64,000 nucleotides of DNA from Streptomyces sp. P3 (lineage in GTDB: Bacteria; Actinomycetota; Actinomycetes; Streptomycetales; Streptomycetaceae), in contig NZ_CP028369.1 in assembly GCF_003032475.1 (NCBI RefSeq), forward strand, positions 3,534,001 through 3,598,000. Reading direction: 5' to 3'. The position numbers and the translations under genes are program-made. Under the pieces are notes generated by a model. The model ran no database searches and was not told where the DNA came from. It saw only the letters and a program-made list of their open reading frames with translations. Every line of letters starts with the position of its first letter. Position 1 is the stretch's first letter. Of the stretch, positions 1 to 9,131 are shown piece after piece.

Positions 1-984
1 GCCTACGAGGTGTTGTCGGACCCGCAGAAGAAGCAGGTCTACGACCTCGGCGGCGACCCGCTGTCCCAGGCGGGCGGCGGCGCCGGCGGCTTCGGGGCGG
101 GTGGCTTCGGCAACTTCTCCGACATCATGGACGCGTTCTTCGGTACGGCGTCGCAGCGCGGGCCACGCTCACGCACCCGGCGCGGCCAGGACGCGATGAT
201 CCGGCTGGAGATCGACCTCGAGGAGGCGGCCTTCGGCACCACGAAGGACCTCCAGGTCGACACCGCGATCGTCTGCACGACGTGCAGCGGCGAAGGCGCC
301 GCCCCCGGCACCAGCGCCCAGACGTGTGACATGTGCCGCGGTCGCGGCGAGGTGTCGCAGGTGACCCGGTCCTTCCTGGGCCAGGTCATGACGTCGCGGC
401 CGTGTCCGCAGTGCCAGGGCTTCGGCACCGTCGTGCCGACCCCGTGCCCGGAGTGCGCGGGCGACGGGCGCGTGCGCTCGCGCCGCACCCTGACGGTGAA
501 GATCCCGGCCGGCGTCGACAACGGCACCCGGATCCAGCTCGCGGGCGAGGGCGAGGTCGGTCCCGGCGGCGGCCCCGCCGGCGACCTGTACGTGGAGATC
601 CACGAGCTGCCGCACGCCCAGTTCCAGCGGCGCGGCGACGACCTGCACTGCACGGTGACCCTGCCGATGACGGCGGCGTCCCTCGGCACGAAGGTGCCCC
701 TGGAGACGCTGGACGGCCTGGAGGAGGTCGACATCCGGCCCGGCACCCAGTCCGGCCAGTCGATCCCGCTGCACGGCCGGGGCGTCACGCATCTGCGTGG
801 CGGCGGCCGCGGCGACCTCATCGTGCACGTCGAGGTGCAGACCCCGACGAAGCTGGATCCCGAGCAGGAGCGGCTGCTGCGCGAGCTGGCCAAGCTGCGG
901 GGCGAGGAGCGGCCCACGGGGCAGTTCCAGCCCGGGCAGCAGGGCCTGTTCTCGCGACTGAAGGACGCGTTCAACGGGCGGTGA
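1..984 (+). CDS. dnaJ2: Molecular chaperone DnaJ (DnaJ2), 5' end outside window
   Basis: Hsp40 co-chaperone that delivers unfolded proteins to DnaK and stimulates its ATPase in the cytoplasm. The frame is open from base 1 and begins inside the end of the J domain (AYEVLSDPQKK), so the N-terminus with the HPD motif lies upstream of the window. Visible parts are a Gly/Phe-rich linker, then four zinc-finger repeats (CTTCSGEG, CDMCRGRG, CPQCQGFG, CPECAGDG, window residues about 92-160) and the two beta-rich C-terminal substrate-binding domains. Followed by rsmE two genes on, as in other actinobacteria, where hrcA normally precedes this dnaJ copy; the hrcA part is inferred. A perfect 14-bp hairpin directly follows the stop. 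Confidence 0.95.
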   Translation, partial: AYEVLSDPQKKQVYDLGGDPLSQAGGGAGGFGAGGFGNFSDIMDAFFGTASQRGPRSRTRRGQDAMIRLEIDLEEAAFGTTKDLQVDTAIVCTTCSGEGAAPGTSAQTCDMCRGRGEVSQVTRSFLGQVMTSRPCPQCQGFGTVVPTPCPECAGDGRVRSRRTLTVKIPAGVDNGTRIQLAGEGEVGPGGGPAGDLYVEIHELPHAQFQRRGDDLHCTVTLPMTAASLGTKVPLETLDGLEEVDIRPGTQSGQSIPLHGRGVTHLRGGGRGDLIVHVEVQTPTKLDPEQERLLRELAKLRGEERPTGQFQPGQQGLFSRLKDAFNGR

Positions 985-990
985 CGGTGG

Positions 991-1027
991 GGTGCGGCGG
1001 GGGCTGCTTTTCCGCCCCCGCCGCACC
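991..1027 (+). terminator. Rho-independent-type hairpin after dnaJ2
   Basis: A perfect 14-bp GC stem (991-1004 with 1014-1027) with a 9-nt loop starts seven bases after the dnaJ2 stop. There is no clear T run, only a pyrimidine-rich tail, which is usual for Streptomyces hairpins. It separates dnaJ2 from the nitronate monooxygenase gene. Confidence 0.8.
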
Positions 1028-1217
1028 TTCCCTTCTCTTCCTTTCCCTTCCCGTCATCAGGGACTGCGCCCCGGACCCCCGCGCCCTCGGGCCCGAAAGG
1101 GCCCCGTCCTCAAGCCCCGGGCGGGCCGAGTGTGCGCGCCGGCGGCCGGATCGCCTGGCCCGTGCCGAGGAGAAGGGCCGATTCGGACTTGTTCTGAGGA
1201 CGTGACAACATGCCGCC

Positions 1218-2354
1218 ATGTCCTCCGCGCTGACCGGTCTTCTCCCTCACCCGATCGTGCAGGCCCCCATGGCGGGTGGTGTCTCCGTCCCGCAGCTCGC
1301 GGCCGCCGTGTCCGAGGCGGGCGGGCTCGGATTCCTCGCGGCCGGGTACAAGACGGCCGACGGCATGTACCAGGACATCAAGCAGCTGCGCAGCCTCACC
1401 AACCGCCCCTTCGGCGTCAACCTCTTCATGCCGCAGCCCGACTACCCCGGTGCGAGCACCGGCTCCACCGGAGCGGCTGTCGCCGCGCCCCCCGCTGCCG
1501 GCGCCGTCGACGTCTACGCCCACCAGCTGGCCGGCGAGGCCGTCTGGTACGACACGGAACTCGGCGATCCGGACAGCGGCCGCGACGACGGGTACGACGC
1601 CAAGCTCGCGGTGCTGCTGGACAACCCGGCGCCCGTGGTGTCCTTCCACTTCGGCGTACCGAGCGGCGAGGCGCTGGAGTCGCTGCGCCGTGCGGGAACG
1701 TTCACGCTGGTCACGGCGACCACCGCCGAGGAGGCCCTCGCCGTGGAGCGGGCCGGCGCGGACGCGGTCGTCGTGCAGGGGGTGGAGGCCGGCGGACACC
1801 AGGGCAGCCACCGGGACAACCCAGAGAACGACGGCTGCGGCATCGGTCTGCTCTCCCTGGTCGCCCAGGTCCGCGAGTCAGTGAGCCTGCCCATCGTCGC
1901 CGCCGGCGGCATCATGCGTGGCAGCCAGATCGCCGCGGTCCTCGCGGCCGGCGCGAGCGCGGCCCAGCTGGGCACCGCGTTCCTCGCCACGCCCGAGTCC
2001 GGCGCGCACGCCGTGCACAAGGAGGCGCTGACCAACCCCCTCTTCGTGCGCACCGAGCTGACCCGCGCCTTCTCCGGGCGCCCGGCCCGCGGCCTGGTCA
2101 ACCGCTTCCTGCGCGAGCACGGCCCCTACGCGCCCGCCGCCTACCCGGAGGTGCACCACCTCACCGTGCCGCTGCGCAAGGCGGCGGCCAAGGCGGGGGA
2201 CGCCCAGGGGATGGCGCTGTGGGCGGGGCAGGGCCACCGGATGGCCCGCGAACTGCCCGCCGGACGACTGGTGGAGGTACTGGTGAGCGAACTCGCCGCG
2301 GCACGGACAGCGTTGTCACAGGACTTCCCGGCCGCAGAGGGCGGCGCCCGATGA
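1218..2354 (+). CDS. Nitronate monooxygenase (2-nitropropane dioxygenase family)
   Basis: FMN-dependent TIM-barrel oxygenase that oxidises alkyl nitronates such as propionate-3-nitronate, probably a detoxifying cytosolic enzyme. The 378-residue protein shows the family N-terminus PIVQAPMAGGVS, the conserved GGHQGSHRD segment near residue 192 and the phosphate-binding IVAAGGIM plus GASAAQLGTAF segments. The length is normal. The ATG was chosen because upstream in-frame sequence overlaps non-coding hairpin DNA. The stop overlaps the rsmE start (ATGA), so the two genes are probably translationally coupled. The physiological substrate cannot be read from the sequence. Confidence 0.9.
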   Translation: MSSALTGLLPHPIVQAPMAGGVSVPQLAAAVSEAGGLGFLAAGYKTADGMYQDIKQLRSLTNRPFGVNLFMPQPDYPGASTGSTGAAVAAPPAAGAVDVYAHQLAGEAVWYDTELGDPDSGRDDGYDAKLAVLLDNPAPVVSFHFGVPSGEALESLRRAGTFTLVTATTAEEALAVERAGADAVVVQGVEAGGHQGSHRDNPENDGCGIGLLSLVAQVRESVSLPIVAAGGIMRGSQIAAVLAAGASAAQLGTAFLATPESGAHAVHKEALTNPLFVRTELTRAFSGRPARGLVNRFLREHGPYAPAAYPEVHHLTVPLRKAAAKAGDAQGMALWAGQGHRMARELPAGRLVEVLVSELAAARTALSQDFPAAEGGAR

Positions 2355-3097
2355 CCGCCCCCGTCTTCGTCGTCGACGAACTCCCCGACGGTCGGCCCGA
2401 GTTCGTGCTGGACGGGCCGGAGGGCCGGCACGCCGTCTCGGTGAAGCGGCTGCGGGCCGGCGAGGACGTGGTCCTCACCGACGGCGCCGGACGCTGGGCG
2501 CGGGCCGAGGTCGTGGCCGCCGAGGGCAGGGACCGGCTGGTGGTGCGGCTGGGCGAGACGGTCGAGGAGCCCGTCGAGACGCCCCGGATCACCGTCGTGC
2601 AGGCCCTTCCCAAGGGTGACCGGGGCGAGCTGGCCGTCGAGACGATGACCGAGACCGGCGTCGACGCGATCGTGCCGTGGGCGGCCGCGCGCTGCATCAC
2701 CCAGTGGAAGGGCGAGCGCGGCGCCAAGGCACTCGCCAAGTGGCGGGCCACCGCCCGCGAGGCCGGCAAGCAGTCCCGCCGGGTCCGCTTCCCCGAGATC
2801 GCGGAGGCCTCGACCGCCCGCCAGGTGGCCGCGCTGCTCGCCCGGGCCGACTTCGCCGCCGTCCTGCACGAGGACCGCGACTACGGCAGCGAGCCGCTGG
2901 CCGCCGCCGAACTCCCCGTCGAGGGCGAGATCGTGCTCGTCGTGGGCCCCGAGGGGGGCGTGTCGCCCGAGGAGCTGGCGCTCTTCGAGGAGGCGGGCGC
3001 GAAGGCCTACCGGCTCGGCCGGAGCGTACTGCGCACCTCGACCGCCGGCACGGCGGCCGCGGCCCTCGTCCTGGGCCGGACCGGCCGCTGGTCCTGA
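2351..3097 (+). CDS. rsmE: 16S rRNA (uracil-1498-N3)-methyltransferase RsmE
   Basis: SPOUT-fold methyltransferase that methylates N3 of U1498 in 16S rRNA using SAM. The 248-residue product has the N-terminal PUA-like RNA-binding part (FVLDGPEGRHAVSVKRLRAGE) and the C-terminal knot with GPEGGVSPEEL and LGRSVLRTSTAG, which form the cofactor site. The ATG at 2351 overlaps the preceding stop by four bases and gives the usual family length; an open frame continues upstream but has no family similarity. Position after dnaJ2 matches the actinobacterial dnaJ2-rsmE arrangement, here with the nitronate monooxygenase inserted between. Confidence 0.93.
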   Translation: MTAPVFVVDELPDGRPEFVLDGPEGRHAVSVKRLRAGEDVVLTDGAGRWARAEVVAAEGRDRLVVRLGETVEEPVETPRITVVQALPKGDRGELAVETMTETGVDAIVPWAAARCITQWKGERGAKALAKWRATAREAGKQSRRVRFPEIAEASTARQVAALLARADFAAVLHEDRDYGSEPLAAAELPVEGEIVLVVGPEGGVSPEELALFEEAGAKAYRLGRSVLRTSTAGTAAAALVLGRTGRWS

Positions 3098-3165
3098 CCC
3101 CCGTTCGCCTGTCCGCCCGCTCCTGCGGCGGCCCGCCCGGCGGCCGCCCGTCCACCGGAGGTTTC

Positions 3166-3558
3166 GTGGAACTCGTCCAAGTCCGGCTGCTGGTCAAGGA
3201 CTTCCCCCTCTGCTACCGCTTCTACGCCGACGTCCTCGGGCTGAAGCCGCAGTCGGGCGCGGAGCAGGGGCCGTACGAGAAGTTCAGCCCCGCCACCGGG
3301 TCGGCGGGCATCGCCATCCAGGACCGCGCCATGATGGCGGAGGTGCTCGGCGAGCTGGGCGACGCGGCGAACGGGCACCGCTCCCTGGTGGTGCTGCGCG
3401 TCGACGACCTGGACGCCTACTGCGCGGACGTCCGCGCCCGTGGCGCCGCCGTGATCCACGGCCCCGCCCCGCTGACCGACCGCATGCGCGTCGCCCACCT
3501 CAAGGACCCGGAGGGGAACCTGGTGGAGCTTCAGGAGTGGCTGCTGCTGCGCGGCTGA
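3166..3558 (+). CDS. VOC family (glyoxalase/dioxygenase-fold) protein
   Basis: Small 130-residue vicinal-oxygen-chelate fold protein. It starts VELVQVRLLVKDFPLCYRFY and ends DPEGNLVELQEWL, the typical first and last beta-alpha-beta units of glyoxalase I/bleomycin-resistance-like proteins. Family members bind a divalent metal and act as lyases, dioxygenases or drug-binding proteins; the substrate is unknown here. The GTG at 3166 is preferred because GGAG sits six bases upstream and it gives a complete fold; the frame is open further upstream inside rsmE. Its last 59 bases overlap a convergent gene on the other strand. Confidence 0.8.
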   Translation: MELVQVRLLVKDFPLCYRFYADVLGLKPQSGAEQGPYEKFSPATGSAGIAIQDRAMMAEVLGELGDAANGHRSLVVLRVDDLDAYCADVRARGAAVIHGPAPLTDRMRVAHLKDPEGNLVELQEWLLLRG

Positions 3559-3895
3559 GCGCGACGGCGCTGAACAGCTCCCAGCCGTTCAACTCCCCGT
3601 CCAGGGGCAGCAGTCCCCGTCGGACGGCCTCGTCGACGAAGGCGCGCACCACGCCGGGTTCGTGGAGGTTGAGGTGATGGAGGCGATCGCCCACCCCGCC
3701 GCTGTGCGCCCCGTAGCCGCCGCCGCCCGAGTAGCGCCCCTCGCCGTCCCGGAAGACGATGCGGGTGCGCAGGCCGTCCCGGTGCAGGGTGAGGATCTCC
3801 CGGCACGGCTGCCCGTCCCCGTGCCGATGCCGGACCGTCCACCCGTAGACGGTCTCCTCGTCCACGACCAGGGTTCTGTGACGCCTGCCGCTCAT
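3500..3895 (-). CDS. Conserved hypothetical protein
   Basis: A 131-residue protein starting MSGRRHRTLVVDEETV, rich in Arg, His and Gly, with a Gly run (YSGGGGYGAH) in the middle and a segment PGVVRAFVDEAVRRGLLP that looks helical. It resembles small uncharacterised Streptomyces proteins but I assign no function. The ATG at 3895 is preferred over an upstream GTG-like extension to 3979, which would run into the divergent lipoprotein gene. Its 3' end overlaps the VOC gene tail by 59 bases in antisense, so the two transcripts would be complementary there. Confidence 0.65.
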   Translation of the reverse strand: MSGRRHRTLVVDEETVYGWTVRHRHGDGQPCREILTLHRDGLRTRIVFRDGEGRYSGGGGYGAHSGGVGDRLHHLNLHEPGVVRAFVDEAVRRGLLPLDGELNGWELFSAVALSRAAAATPEAPPGSPPGP

Positions 3896-3969
3896 GCGCC
3901 CACGGTAACCGCGCGGAATGACCGCATAAGGGCTGTCGCGCGGCCGACCCGAGTGGCACGCTGCTGTCC

Positions 3970-4461
3970 ATGGGGGCATTGAGGCGTAATCGGCTGTTTC
4001 CGGCGATGGCTGTCGCGGTGGCGGCGGTCGGTGTCGTGGGGTGCGAGCCCGGCGCGTTGAGCACCATCTCCGTGGCGCACACCACCGACGAGGCCGCGAC
4101 GGCCGAGATCCAGCGGCGGCACGTGGACGTGCGCTGGCTGACCTGCACGGCGCAGTACAGGGACGAGAAGAAGGCGGGCGCCGTCGCCGCCGTCGACTGC
4201 CGGGGCAGGACCACCGACGGACGCGACATCACGGTCGAGGGCCGCGTCGCGCGGGCGGTCGACGGGGCCTGCGTGCGGGGGGACCTCACCGCGGTCGTCG
4301 GCCGGAAGCAGCTGTTCCGGGTGAGCGGGCTCGGCGACTGCAAGTCCGCGACGCCGTCGCCGGTCAAGCCGTCCGGTTCCGCCGCGCCCGACGTCCGGCC
4401 GACCGTCACCGTGACCGTGACCGTCACCCGGACTGTCGGCGCGGGCGGCGCGGGGAAGTGA
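3970..4461 (+). CDS. Putative lipoprotein
   Basis: A 163-residue exported protein: basic start (MGALRRNR), hydrophobic stretch, then VVGC, a good lipobox with Cys at about residue 25, so it should be lipid-anchored outside the membrane. The mature part carries three more Cys residues, which could form disulfides, and a C-terminal tail of alternating Thr-Val (about ten residues) followed by GAGGAGK. It looks like small DUF4333-type Streptomyces lipoproteins, but this is only a resemblance. It is divergent from the preceding hypothetical gene and 45 bp upstream of the tricorn gene. Confidence 0.75.
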   Translation: MGALRRNRLFPAMAVAVAAVGVVGCEPGALSTISVAHTTDEAATAEIQRRHVDVRWLTCTAQYRDEKKAGAVAAVDCRGRTTDGRDITVEGRVARAVDGACVRGDLTAVVGRKQLFRVSGLGDCKSATPSPVKPSGSAAPDVRPTVTVTVTVTRTVGAGGAGK

Positions 4462-4506
4462 CCGAAACCCCTGACCAGCGGGCCCGGCGATGCATACAGT
4501 GATCCG

Positions 4507-7500
4507 GTGACCCAGTCCGCGACGCCTGCCGCGTATCTCAGATTCCCGCACCTGCACGGCGAATTGGCGGCCTTCGTCGCCGAGGACGACGTGTGGCTCG
4601 CGCCCCTCGACGGCGGCCGCGCCTGGCGGGTCAGCTCCGACAACATGCCGGTCTCCTCCCCGCGCATCTCGCCCGACGGCGCCACCGTCGCCTGGACGTC
4701 CACCCGGGACGGCGCGCCCGAGGTGCACATCGCCCCCGTCGACGGCGGCCCCTCGACCCGGCTGACCTACTGGGGCAACGCGCAGACCCGGGTGCGCGGC
4801 TGGACCCCGGACGGCCGGGTCCTCGCCGTCAGCACCTACGACCAGGCGACCCTGCGCCGCAGCTGGGCCCGTGCCGTCCCCGTCGACGGCGGACCGGCGA
4901 CGACCCTGCCGTACGGGCCGGTCGGCACGGTCGCCCACGGCCCGCACACCGTGCTGCTGTCCGCGTCGATGGGCCGCGAGGCCGCCCACTGGAAGCGCTA
5001 CCGGGGCGGCACCGCGGGCAAGCTGTGGATCGACCGGGAGGGCGACGGGGAGTTCGTCCGGCTGCACGAGGAGCTGGACGGCAACATCGAGTGCCCGGTG
5101 TGGGCCGGGGACCGTATCGCGTTCCTCTCCGACCACGAGGGCACGGGCGCGCTGTACTCCTCCCTCGCCGACGGCTCCGACCTGCGCCGGCACACGCCCC
5201 ACGGGGGCGCCTCCCGCTCGGGCGAAACCGAGAGCGGCGGAGGGTTCTACGCACGCCAGGCCGCCGGCGACGGCACCCGGATCGTGTACATGTCCGCAGG
5301 CGAGCTGTGGCTGCTCGACGACCTCGACGGTGCCGAACCGCGCCGCCTCGACGTCCGGCTCGGCGGCCAGCGCGCCGACCGCCGCCCCTACCCGGTCGCC
5401 GCCTCCCGGTGGCTGGGCGGGGCCGCGCCCGACCACACCGCACGCGGCAGCGCCGTCGAGGTGCGCGGAACCGTCCACTGGGTCACCCACCGTTGCGGGC
5501 CCGCCCGGGCGCTCGCCGCCGAACCCGGCGTGCGGGCCCGGCTGCCGCGCACCTTCCGCACGGAGGGGGAGGAGTGGGCGGTGTGGGTGACCGACGCCGA
5601 GGGCGAGGACGCGCTGGAGTTCGCCCCGGCGACCGGCCCGGCCCCCGGCGCCACCCCGCGCCGGCTCGCCGCCGGTCGGCTCGGCCGGGTCCTCGAGCTC
5701 GCCATGGCGCCCGACGGCAGCCGGGCCGCGGTCGCCGCCCACGACGGACGGCTGCTGCTCGTCGAGCGGGAGACCGGAGAGGTCCGCGAAGTCGACAGCA
5801 GCCCCGACGGCGAGGTGTCCGACCTGGTCTTCTCACCGGACTCGGCCTGGCTCGCCTGGTCGCACCCCGGCCCGCGCCCGCTCAGCCAGCTCAAGCTCGC
5901 GAACGTCACCGACCTGTCGGTCACCGAGGCGACCCCGCTGCGCTTCCGCGACTACGCACCGGCCTTCACCCTCGACGGCAAGCACCTCGCGTTCCTCTCC
6001 ACGCGCGCCTTCGACCCGGTCTACGACGAGCACGTCTTCGACCTCTCCTTCGTGGCCGGCGCCCGCCCGCACCTCATCACCCTCGCGGCGACCACCCCCT
6101 CGCCGTTCGGACCGCAGCGGCACGGCAGACCCTTCGAGGCTCCCGACAAGGAGGAGACGCCCGACAGCGAGGGCACCCCCACCACCCGCATCGACCTCGA
6201 GGGCCTCGCCGACCGGATAGTGCCCTTCCCGGTCGAGGCCGGCCGCTACTCCGGGCTCGCCGCGGCGAAGGACGGCGTGCTGTGGCTGCGGCATCCCGTG
6301 CACGGCGTCCTCGGGGCCTCCCGCGCCACCCCGGACGACCCCGGACCGGACACCGAGCTGGAGCGCTACGACCTCGCCCACCAGCGTGTCGAGCACCTCG
6401 CGACGGACGCGGACCGCTTCGAGGTCAGCGGCGACGGCAAGCGGCTGCTGCTGTGGACCGACGGCAAGCTCAAGGTCGTCCCCAGCGACCGGCGCGCCTC
6501 CGGCGACGAGGACAGCGACAGCAACGTCACCGTCGACCTCGGCCGCATCCGCCGTGTCGTGGACCCGTCCGCCGAGTGGCGGCAGATGTACGACGAGACC
6601 GGCCGGATCATGCGGGACAACTTCTGGCGGCCCGACCTCGGCGGCGTCGACTGGGACGGCGTCCTCGACCGCTACCGGCCCGTGCTGGAGCGGGTCGCGA
6701 CCCACGACGACCTCGTCGACCTGCTGTGGGAGCTGCACGGCGAGCTCGGCACCTCGCACGCCTACGTCTCGCCCCACGGCGGCCACCGCGGGGGCGCCCG
6801 GCAGGGCCTGCTCGGCGCGGACCTCTCCCGTCACGCGGACGGCAGTTGGCGCATCGACCGGGTGCTGCCCTCGGAGACCTCCGACCCCGACGCCCGCTCC
6901 CCGCTCGCCGCGCCCGGCGTCGCGGTGCGGGCCGGGGACGCGATCGTCGCTGTCGGCGGGCAGCCGGTGGACCCGGTCACCGGCCCCGGGCCGCTGCTGG
7001 TCGGCACGGCCGGCAAGGTCGTCGAGCTCACGGTGTCGCCGGCCGGCGGGGGCGAGCCGCGGCACGCCGTCGTCGTCCCCGTCGCCGACGAGGAGGCGCT
7101 GCGCTACCACGCGTGGGTCGCCGACCGGCGGGCGTACGTGCACGAGGCGTCCGGCGGCCGGCTGGGCTATCTGCACGTGCCCGACATGCAGGCGCCGGGC
7201 TGGGCGCAGATCCACCGCGACCTGCGGGTCGAGGTGGCGCGGGAGGGCCTGGTCGTGGACGTCCGGGAGAACCGGGGCGGGCACACCTCCCAGCTGGTCG
7301 TGGAGAAACTCGCCCGGCGCATCGTCGGCTGGGACGTGCCGCGCGGCATGCGGGCGTCCAGCTATCCGGAGGACGCGCCGCGGGGGCCCGTGGTCGCCGT
7401 GGCCAACGAGTTCTCCGGCTCGGACGGGGACATCGTCAACGCGGCGATCAAGGCGCTCGGTATCGGGCCGGTGGTCGGAACGCGCACCTGGGGCGGGACG

Positions 7501-7743
7501 GTCGGGATCGACAGCCGCTACCGGCTGGTCGACGGCACGCTCGTCACCCAGCCCAAGTACGCCATCTGGCTCGAGGGTTACGGGTGGGGCGTGGAGAACC
7601 ACGGCGTCGACCCCGACATCGAGGTGGTGTGCGCACCGCAGGACCACGCGGCCGCCCGTGACGTCCAGCTCGACGCGGCGGTGGCGTCGGCACTGGCCTC
7701 GCTGGAGTCCACGCCCGCGAAGGTACCGCCCGTTCTGCCCTGA
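4507..7743 (+). CDS. Tricorn protease
   Basis: Large cytoplasmic self-compartmentalising serine peptidase that degrades oligopeptides released by the proteasome or Clp proteases. At 1078 residues it is full length. Order: six-bladed then seven-bladed beta-propeller repeats (about 1-330 and 340-680), C1 helical domain, PDZ domain (about 770-860) and the C2 catalytic domain. Residues corresponding to the known Thermoplasma tetrad are present with a constant offset: Ser750-His751 (GTSHAYV), Ser972 with Asp973 (FSGSDGD) and Glu1030 (GWGVENHG). GTG start at 4507. The Lys/Asp-rich stretch near residues 545-560 is probably a surface loop. No tricorn-interacting factor gene is adjacent. Confidence 0.95.
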   Translation: MTQSATPAAYLRFPHLHGELAAFVAEDDVWLAPLDGGRAWRVSSDNMPVSSPRISPDGATVAWTSTRDGAPEVHIAPVDGGPSTRLTYWGNAQTRVRGWTPDGRVLAVSTYDQATLRRSWARAVPVDGGPATTLPYGPVGTVAHGPHTVLLSASMGREAAHWKRYRGGTAGKLWIDREGDGEFVRLHEELDGNIECPVWAGDRIAFLSDHEGTGALYSSLADGSDLRRHTPHGGASRSGETESGGGFYARQAAGDGTRIVYMSAGELWLLDDLDGAEPRRLDVRLGGQRADRRPYPVAASRWLGGAAPDHTARGSAVEVRGTVHWVTHRCGPARALAAEPGVRARLPRTFRTEGEEWAVWVTDAEGEDALEFAPATGPAPGATPRRLAAGRLGRVLELAMAPDGSRAAVAAHDGRLLLVERETGEVREVDSSPDGEVSDLVFSPDSAWLAWSHPGPRPLSQLKLANVTDLSVTEATPLRFRDYAPAFTLDGKHLAFLSTRAFDPVYDEHVFDLSFVAGARPHLITLAATTPSPFGPQRHGRPFEAPDKEETPDSEGTPTTRIDLEGLADRIVPFPVEAGRYSGLAAAKDGVLWLRHPVHGVLGASRATPDDPGPDTELERYDLAHQRVEHLATDADRFEVSGDGKRLLLWTDGKLKVVPSDRRASGDEDSDSNVTVDLGRIRRVVDPSAEWRQMYDETGRIMRDNFWRPDLGGVDWDGVLDRYRPVLERVATHDDLVDLLWELHGELGTSHAYVSPHGGHRGGARQGLLGADLSRHADGSWRIDRVLPSETSDPDARSPLAAPGVAVRAGDAIVAVGGQPVDPVTGPGPLLVGTAGKVVELTVSPAGGGEPRHAVVVPVADEEALRYHAWVADRRAYVHEASGGRLGYLHVPDMQAPGWAQIHRDLRVEVAREGLVVDVRENRGGHTSQLVVEKLARRIVGWDVPRGMRASSYPEDAPRGPVVAVANEFSGSDGDIVNAAIKALGIGPVVGTRTWGGTVGIDSRYRLVDGTLVTQPKYAIWLEGYGWGVENHGVDPDIEVVCAPQDHAAARDVQLDAAVASALASLESTPAKVPPVLP

Positions 7744-7845
7744 CCGGGGCGCGGCCCGCGCCGGAGGACGCCGCACGGGCCGGAGCGACGCGGTCCCCCC
7801 GCTACCATGCCCCCGTACTGATCAACCGGCTGAGGAGGAACCCGC

Positions 7846-8199
7846 ATGACAGGGGAAGCGCAGGACGACTGCCTGTTCTGCAAGATCGTCGCGGGGACCA
7901 TCCCGGCGACGATCGTGCGGGAGACCGGGACGACCGTCGCCTTCCGGGACATCAACCCCCAGGCGCCCACCCACGTCCTGGTGATCCCGAAGGCGCACCA
8001 CGAGAACGCCGCCGCCCTCGCGGCCGCCGACCCGGCCCTCACCGCCGACCTGCTGCGCGAAGCCCAGGCCGTGGCCGACGAGGACAAGCTGGACAGCTAC
8101 CGCGTCGTCTTCAACACCGGAGCGGGCGCCGGTCAGACCGTGTTCCACGTGCACGCGCACGTCGTCGGCGGCCGCGGTCTGCACTGGCCCCCCGGGTAG
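7846..8199 (+). CDS. hinT: HIT family (HINT-like) nucleotide-binding protein
   Basis: Histidine-triad protein; HINT members hydrolyse nucleoside phosphoramidates such as aminoacyl-AMP. The 117-residue protein has the zinc-type CLFC pair (residues 9-12), the conserved DINPQAPTHVLVIPK segment and the triad motif HVHAHVV with His101, His103 and His105. An RBS GAGGAGG lies 9-15 bases upstream of the ATG. Only six bases separate its stop from the RNase Z GTG, so the two are almost certainly co-transcribed. Confidence 0.92.
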   Translation: MTGEAQDDCLFCKIVAGTIPATIVRETGTTVAFRDINPQAPTHVLVIPKAHHENAAALAAADPALTADLLREAQAVADEDKLDSYRVVFNTGAGAGQTVFHVHAHVVGGRGLHWPPG

Positions 8200-8205
8200 G
8201 CCGCC

Positions 8206-9111
8206 GTGTCCGTACGCGAACTGGTGGTCCTCGGCACCGCCAGCCAGGTCCCCACCCGGCATCGCAACCACAACGGCTACTTCCTGCGCTGGGACGGCGA
8301 GGGCCTCCTCTTCGACCCGGGCGAGGGCACCCAGCGCCAGATGCTGCGCGCCCAGGTCGCCGCGCACGACATCCACCGGATCTGCGTCACCCACTTCCAC
8401 GGAGACCACTCCCTGGGCCTGGCGGGCGTCATCCAGCGCATCAACCTGGACCAGGTGCCGCATCCGGTCACCGCCCACTACCCGCGCTCCGGGCAGCGGT
8501 TCTTCGAGCGACTGCGCTACTCCACCGCCTACCGGGAGACCGTCGGCATCACCGAGGCGCCGGTCGACGCGGACGGGCCGCTCGCCGCCGCCGCCTCCTA
8601 CCGGCTGGAGACCGCCCGACTCTCGCACCCGGTGGAGTCCTACGGCTACCGCCTCGTCGAACCCGACGGCCGCCGCATGCTGCCCGAGCGGCTCGCCGCG
8701 CACGGCATCGGCGGACCCGACGTCGGCCGGATCCAGCGGGAGGGCGCGATCGGCGGGGTCTCGCTCGACGACGTCAGCGAGGTCCGCCGCGGGCAGCGGT
8801 TCGCGTTCGTCATGGACACCCGGCTGTGCGAGGGCGTGCACGCGCTCGCCGAGGGCGCCGACCTGCTCGTCATCGAGTCGACCTTCCTCGACGAGGACGA
8901 GCGGCTCGCCGTGGACCACGGTCATCTGACCGCCGGTCAGGCCGCCCGGGTCGCCCGGGACGCCGGGGTACGGCATCTGGTCCTCACCCACTTCAGCCAG
9001 CGCTATTCCGAGCCGCAGGAGTTCGAGCGGCAGGCGCGGGCCGCCGGGTTCGACGGTGAGCTGACCGTCGCCCACGACCTTGCGCGGATCCCGGTTCCGA
9101 AACGGCGGTGA
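8206..9111 (+). CDS. rnz: Ribonuclease Z (tRNA 3'-endonuclease)
   Basis: Metallo-beta-lactamase-fold zinc endonuclease that trims the 3' trailer of tRNA precursors. The 301-residue protein carries [10 protein letters not shown] with His63, His65, Asp67 and His68, the same numbering as classic RNase Z enzymes, plus further zinc ligands in the FVMDTR and LTHFSQRY segments. A long insert around residues 160-190 corresponds to the flexible exosite arm. GTG start six bases after the HIT gene. The product overlaps the next gene region slightly, giving a compact hinT-rnz-deaminase cluster. Confidence 0.93.
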   Translation: MSVRELVVLGTASQVPTRHRNHNGYFLRWDGEGLLFDPGEGTQRQMLRAQVAAHDIHRICVTHFHGDHSLGLAGVIQRINLDQVPHPVTAHYPRSGQRFFERLRYSTAYRETVGITEAPVDADGPLAAAASYRLETARLSHPVESYGYRLVEPDGRRMLPERLAAHGIGGPDVGRIQREGAIGGVSLDDVSEVRRGQRFAFVMDTRLCEGVHALAEGADLLVIESTFLDEDERLAVDHGHLTAGQAARVARDAGVRHLVLTHFSQRYSEPQEFERQARAAGFDGELTVAHDLARIPVPKRR

Positions 9112-9131
9112 AGCGGCCGTACGATGCTCTG

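Noticed and set aside
39..974. Long open frames antisense to dnaJ2, and similar long frames antisense to most real genes
   Set aside because: High GC third positions keep antisense frames open in Streptomyces DNA. Their products are Arg/Pro/Ala-rich, lack family motifs and have wrong codon-position GC.
992..2350. Open frame joining the dnaJ2 terminator to the front of rsmE
   Set aside because: It crosses the terminator hairpin and the nitronate monooxygenase in another frame; RsmE similarity begins only at 2351.
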